This document shows, in pieces, positions 8,447 through 13,788 of a stretch of 13,788 nt of DNA (the first letter of the stretch is position 1; each line of letters starts with the position of its first letter). The DNA is from Microcaldota archaeon. GTDB taxonomy: Archaea > Micrarchaeota > Micrarchaeia > Anstonellales > Bilamarchaeaceae. The DNA lies in assembly GCA_021823425.1 (NCBI GenBank), contig JAKANX010000021.1, forward strand, positions 1 through 13,788, read 5' to 3'. The notes under the pieces were generated by a model. The model was not told the DNA's origin. It worked only from the letters and a program-made list of their open reading frames with translations, and did not search any database. The position numbers were made by a program, and so were the translations under genes.

Positions 8447-11549
<3,103 letters not shown>

Positions 11550-11550
11550 T

Positions 11551-11952
11551 TTAGACCATCTGTTCGTCTATGTTCCTCGCGATGTGCTTGAGCAGCTCCA
11601 TCCTCCTTGTGAAATCCGTTTCCACTTCCGCCATCGTCTCGCTCAGGGTCCTTGCCCTCAAAAAGTATTTTGCGCCCCTCTTTTCCACGAGGCCGGAGCG
11701 CATGAACATGTTCATATGATAAACTACCGCGGCCTGCGTCACATTGCTGTTCTTTGTCATATCTATCGTCTTAATCCCGTCGCCCTTCCTGTTCGCCGCG
11801 AGCAGGTGCAGGAATATTTCAAATGCGAGCCTGTCCTTGTCAGGGTCGAGGCCGAGGCAGCGGCACAGCCACTTGATTTCCTCCTGCACGTTGGGCTTTT
11901 TCGGCGCCTCCAGCTCGAAAATCACTATCCTCCGCACATAGCGTTGCGTCAT
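11551..11952 (-). CDS. Winged-helix transcriptional regulator, candidate heat-shock regulator
   Basis: 133 aa. Residues 22-58 are helical. Residues 60-88 look like the helix-turn-helix, with the probable recognition helix in VTQAAVVYHMNMFMRSGLVE (71-90); KRGAKYFLRA (91-100) is the wing. Residues 103-131 form a long amphipathic helix suited to dimerisation. This order is typical of ArsR/MarR-like archaeal regulators. The pair C30-x-C32 could be redox active or bind metal, but no sensor site is clear. The gene heads the run regulator-esterase-cdc48 and faces grpE across a region holding a perfect inverted repeat, so autoregulation and control of grpE-dnaK are likely (inference). No SD precedes the ATG and a TATA-like box lies about 24 nt away, so the mRNA is probably leaderless. 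Specific family not identified. Confidence 0.85.
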   Translation of the reverse strand: MTQRYVRRIVIFELEAPKKPNVQEEIKWLCRCLGLDPDKDRLAFEIFLHLLAANRKGDGIKTIDMTKNSNVTQAAVVYHMNMFMRSGLVEKRGAKYFLRARTLSETMAEVETDFTRRMELLKHIARNIDEQMV

Positions 11953-11970
11953 ATTTTCTGATTTGGAAAG

Positions 11971-11982
11971 ATATATTTAAAA
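11971..11982 (-). promoter_or_regulatory. TATA-like box of the regulator-esterase-cdc48 operon
   Basis: The minus strand reads TTTTAAATATAT, centred about 24 nt before the ATG at 11952. It is the best match to an archaeal TATA box in the divergent region. The spacing implies transcription starts at the ATG (leaderless). Confidence 0.65.
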
Positions 11983-11997
11983 AGATTTGTTAAAATA
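11971..11997 (+). promoter_or_regulatory. Probable TATA region for grpE
   Basis: On the plus strand two AT-rich candidates exist: ATATATTTAAAA (11971-11982), the same bases used by the opposite promoter, and TTAAAATA (11990-11997) inside the inverted repeat. They predict transcription starts near 12003 or 12020, giving a short leader that holds the GGTGA SD site at 12022-12026, 4 nt before the grpE ATG. The choice between them cannot be made from sequence. Confidence 0.45.
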
Positions 11998-12001
11998 ACA
12001 A
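11987..12001. repeat. Perfect 15-bp inverted repeat, candidate operator
   Basis: TTGTTA-AAA-TAACAA is perfectly symmetric apart from its 3-bp centre. It lies next to the TATA box of the regulator operon, on its upstream side, and directly downstream of or over the grpE TATA candidates, so a bound dimer could affect both promoters. The winged-helix protein encoded alongside is the obvious candidate ligand. A single TAACAA half-site also occurs just before the dnaK SD (13289-13294). Confidence 0.6.
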
Positions 12002-12030
12002 GTAATTGCCTTAAATCCACTGGTGAACGC

Positions 12031-12681
12031 ATGGACGAGAAAACTCCGGACAAGCCAAAACTCACGGCCGAAGACGCCAAGAAAATAGTGCAGGGCGAGA
12101 TTGCAAAGCTCAGGGGCGGGGAGCGCAAACCTGAATTGGCGCACGAGCAGCAGAAGGAAATCTCCTCCGGGAAAAAGCAGGCCCAGCTCGGCGCGGAAAG
12201 GCCGCCCATGCTGAAAGAAGAATCAAAGAAGGACCTGGAATCCGACCTCATACGCCTGCAGGCCGAGTTCGAGAATTACAGGAAAAGGACCCAGAAAGAG
12301 ATGGAGGAGCGGATGGACTTGGGGAAAATGGAATTCGCAAAATCCCAAATCTCCTTTTTGGACGAGTTCGAGGCCGCGCTTCCGCACTTCAAGGGCGAGG
12401 AGAAAAAGGGAATGGAAATGCTCTATTCAAATTTCAAAAAATCGCTGTCAACGCACGGGGTGCGGGAAATGGAATGCATGGGCCAGAAATACGACCCGTA
12501 CAAGCATGATGTGGTCTTGCAGCAGGAAAGCGAAAAACCAGAAGGAACGATAATCGCGGTCGCGAGGAAGGGATACTTCTTCAAGGACAGGATAGTGAGG
12601 CACGCGCAAGTAGTCGTAGCGAAGAAAGAGAAGCAAGCCGAAACGCCAGACCCGAAACAGGAAACATCCAAAGGTGAATAG
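12031..12681 (+). CDS. grpE: GrpE nucleotide exchange factor for DnaK
   Basis: 216 aa, normal for GrpE. It releases ADP from DnaK and so drives the Hsp70 cycle in the cytoplasm. Residues 1-60 are charged and probably disordered. Residues 60-145 form the long dimerising helix, including LIRLQAEFENYRKRTQKEME (73-92). Residues 146-198 are the beta-wing domain with the family signature YDPYKHDVV (154-162), then EGTIIAVARKGYFFKDRIVR (171-190) and HAQVVVAK. The charged tail after 198 is longer than usual. The ATG is preceded by GGTGA at 12022-12026. It is the first gene of the run grpE - two small genes - dnaK. Confidence 0.95.
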   Translation: MDEKTPDKPKLTAEDAKKIVQGEIAKLRGGERKPELAHEQQKEISSGKKQAQLGAERPPMLKEESKKDLESDLIRLQAEFENYRKRTQKEMEERMDLGKMEFAKSQISFLDEFEAALPHFKGEEKKGMEMLYSNFKKSLSTHGVREMECMGQKYDPYKHDVVLQQESEKPEGTIIAVARKGYFFKDRIVRHAQVVVAKKEKQAETPDPKQETSKGE

Positions 12682-12682
12682 C

Positions 12683-12853
12683 ATGGTGACGGACGCGGAC
12701 GAGATTGAAAGGAGGGTGTGCGAGCTGACCGACGAGCTCGCAAGGGAAACCGACGCGAGGAGGAGGGCTCAGCTCATGCTGGAGCGCAGCGTATTCGCGG
12801 ACATGCTGATGGCGGGGATTCAGGCAAGGCAGGGTGGAAACAATGGATGCTGA
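12683..12853 (+). CDS. Small helical protein of unknown function (56 aa)
   Basis: The ATG lies 1 nt after the grpE stop and is preceded by AGGTGA (12672-12677) at a 5-nt spacing, an excellent SD. The 56-aa product starts MVTDADEIERRVCELTDELA and is charged and almost wholly helical, with heptad-like spacing that suits a short coiled coil. Its last 11 nt overlap the start of the next gene, so the two are probably translated together. No family recognised. Its place between grpE and dnaK suggests a role linked to the chaperone system, but this rests on context alone. Confidence 0.65.
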   Translation: MVTDADEIERRVCELTDELARETDARRRAQLMLERSVFADMLMAGIQARQGGNNGC

Positions 12854-13157
12854 CACGAAAAAGAGGACCGAAATACAGAAGAGGATACAGGAATTCCTCA
12901 ACAGGGAGATAGGGAACGAATACGTGTGCTCGGTGAGCTACATAGAGAAGAAGCCCTCGGCGAACGACCAGCAGATGCGCTTCTCCAACATGATAGTTAG
13001 CAACATGTCGCCCATGACCACGCCGTTCTCGGTGTACCACGGCTGCATGAAGGCGCTGGAAACCAACTTCAAGAACTTCCTCGTGTCCCTTTACGGCCCG
13101 GAGATGAGGCTGGACCGGCCGCAGGAGCAGAAAACGGACGAGCATCACTACGGGTGA
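12843..13157 (+). CDS. Hypothetical protein in the grpE-dnaK operon (104 aa)
   Basis: I chose ATG 12843 over GTG 12834 because GGGTGG at 12832-12837 sits 5 nt before it and would lie inside the coding region otherwise. Residues 1-23 are a charged helix (TKKRTEIQKRIQEFLNREIG). Residues 26-65 alternate strands and loops, and 66-85 are a likely helix (HGCMKALETNFKNFLVSLYG). The last 15 residues are polar. There are two cysteines (29 and 68), no signal peptide and no membrane segment, so it is probably cytoplasmic. It overlaps the 56-aa gene by 11 nt. I do not recognise the family; DnaJ, the expected third member, is clearly not what this encodes. Confidence 0.75.
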   Translation: MDADTKKRTEIQKRIQEFLNREIGNEYVCSVSYIEKKPSANDQQMRFSNMIVSNMSPMTTPFSVYHGCMKALETNFKNFLVSLYGPEMRLDRPQEQKTDEHHYG

Positions 13158-13162
13158 AAAAA

Positions 13163-13252
13163 ATGGCAACTGAAAAGAGCCCTTCAGGGGGAGCGCCCCC
13201 TAAAGTGCTTCACCCCAAGCAACCCCCCATAAAATCAGGGGAGCGAAAATAA
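13163..13252 (+). CDS. Possible 29-codon ORF before dnaK
   Basis: ATG 13163 has GGGTGA 6 nt upstream, overlapping the stop of the 104-aa gene. The product starts [18 protein letters not shown], is rich in Pro, Gly and Lys and has no recognisable fold. Its first codons resemble the dnaK start (MAAEK). It runs through two hairpins, which argues that the region acts as structured RNA or spacer. It may be chance. Confidence 0.25.
   Translation: MATEKSPSGGAPPKVLHPKQPPIKSGERK
13182..13221 (+). other. Tandem RNA hairpins in the gap before dnaK
   Basis: Hairpin 1 (13182-13205) pairs CTT/AAG and AGGGGG/CCCCCT around the loop AGCG with a single C-A mismatch. Hairpin 2 (13206-13221) pairs TGCTT/AAGCA around six bases. 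A near copy of the G-rich arm (CAGGGGGAGCG at 13185-13195) recurs as CAGGGGAGCG at 13236-13245, preceded by a C6 run at 13223-13228, so an alternative fold is possible. No T-tract follows, so it is not a plain intrinsic terminator. It may stabilise or process the mRNA between the upstream genes and dnaK, or be a REP-like element. Confidence 0.5.
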
Positions 13253-13258
13253 AAAACA
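13247..13258 (+). promoter_or_regulatory. Possible dnaK promoter element
   Basis: After the hairpins the sequence turns A-rich; AAATAAAAAACA is a weak TATA-like match. Transcription would then start near 13275-13280 and give a ~25-nt leader holding AGGTGG at 13294-13299. dnaK may therefore have its own promoter besides read-through from grpE. A-rich leader sequence alone could explain it. Confidence 0.3.
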
Positions 13259-13304
13259 AAAAATCCAAGAATGCAAAATAATGAACGTTAACAAGGTGGT
13301 GAAA

Positions 13305-13788
13305 ATGGCAGCAGAAAAGATAATCGGAATAGACTTGGGAACTTCAAATTCCGCGGCGGCAGTATTGGAAGGAGGCAGGCCGGTGATAGTGCCGAGCGCC
13401 GAAGGCGCATCCCTCTACGGAAAGGCATTCCCCAGCTACGTCTCCATAAATCCCGACGGCACGCGATTGGTAGGCGAGCCGGCAAGGAGGCAGGCAGTAG
13501 CGAACGCAACCGGGACCGTGACAGCGTTCAAGAGGAAGATGGGTTCTGACTACAAATTCCCCATACACGGGAAAAACTACAGCCCGCAGGAACTTTCGGC
13601 AATGCTTTTGCAGAAAATAAAGGCTGATTCGGAATCCTTCCTCGGCCAGCCGGTGAAGAAGGCGGTAATAACAGTTCCCGCTTATTTCAACGACAACCAG
13701 AGGCAGGCGACCAAGGATGCAGGGGAAATCGCAGGCTTGGAAGTTGTAAGATTGGTGAACGAGCCCACCGCTGCCTGCCTCGCCTACG
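13305..13788 (+). CDS. dnaK: Hsp70 chaperone DnaK (3' end outside window)
   Basis: The first 161 codons of DnaK, about a quarter of the usual 610-640 aa, all within the ATPase domain. DnaK binds exposed hydrophobic segments in an ATP-driven cycle with GrpE. Visible motifs are the phosphate-1 loop [15 protein letters not shown] at 6-20, with Ser in place of the usual second Thr of GTTNS, then [20 protein letters not shown], and [10 protein letters not shown] at the window edge. The segment after the first strands ([16 protein letters not shown]) differs from the usual bacterial ENRxTPSVV, a sign of an archaeal or divergent variant. The ATG has AGGTGG 5 nt upstream. Confidence 0.96.
   Translation, partial: MAAEKIIGIDLGTSNSAAAVLEGGRPVIVPSAEGASLYGKAFPSYVSINPDGTRLVGEPARRQAVANATGTVTAFKRKMGSDYKFPIHGKNYSPQELSAMLLQKIKADSESFLGQPVKKAVITVPAYFNDNQRQATKDAGEIAGLEVVRLVNEPTAACLAY

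Noticed and set aside
12834..12842. GTG 12834 as start of the 104-aa protein
   Set aside because: ATG 12843 has GGGTGG at the right distance; from GTG 12834 this SD would be within the start itself.
13180..13228. G-quadruplex on the minus strand
   Set aside because: The G-runs are separated by loops of about 13, 12 and 6 nt, too long and uneven; hairpin pairing explains the runs better.
13158..13304. C/D-box sRNA or tRNA gene before dnaK
   Set aside because: A CTGA is present but no RTGATGA box at suitable spacing, and no cloverleaf could be drawn.

Overview
The window looks like a chromosomal segment of a GC-rich archaeon, probably from a DPANN-type lineage (Micrarchaeota/Diapherotrites-like; this placement is an inference and weak). 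Archaeal signs are a stand-alone Bud32 kinase of the KEOPS complex, a VAT-type Cdc48 ending in a proteasome-docking HbYX motif, AT-rich TATA-like boxes about 24 nt upstream of start codons that lack Shine-Dalgarno (SD) sites, GGTG-type SD sites on internal genes, and heavy use of ATA and AGG codons. A GrpE/DnaK pair is also present, as in many mesophilic archaea.

Left third (2-6821, + strand): two consecutive genes for very cysteine-rich secreted surface proteins. The first is at least 1602 aa; its start lies before the window, because the frame stays open to base 2 and a signal peptide is visible upstream of the first usable start codon. It carries seven ~90-aa Ig-like repeats, then mixed cysteine-rich modules, and has no membrane anchor. 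The second (668 aa) has a signal peptide, an ectodomain with 64 cysteines in 313 residues, two Ig-like beta regions and one transmembrane helix. They are 4 nt apart, share a cysteine module, and may form one anchored surface structure.

Middle (6825-8401, - strand): a tight three-gene run, transcribed right to left: a two-helix membrane protein of unknown function, an M50/S2P-like intramembrane metalloprotease and Bud32. A TATA-like box just upstream suggests a leaderless mRNA. Bud32 converges on the second surface protein gene with only 3 nt between the stop codons.

Right half (8447-13788): a divergent proteostasis region. Leftward run a winged-helix regulator, a secreted PHB-depolymerase/LpqC-type esterase and Cdc48, separated by 1 and 10 nt. 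Rightward run grpE, two small unknown genes and dnaK (cut by the window end). Between the two runs is a 78-bp AT-rich region with TATA-like boxes and a perfect 15-bp inverted repeat (TTGTTA-AAA-TAACAA), a good candidate operator. The layout resembles the HSR1-cdc48 heat-shock operon of Archaeoglobus, so the winged-helix protein is a plausible heat-shock regulator controlling both arms.

The 147-nt gap before dnaK holds a strong GC hairpin, a second weaker hairpin, a repeated G-rich strand that could support alternative folding, and a 29-codon ORF whose start resembles the dnaK start. No tRNA, rRNA, CRISPR array or transposase was seen.
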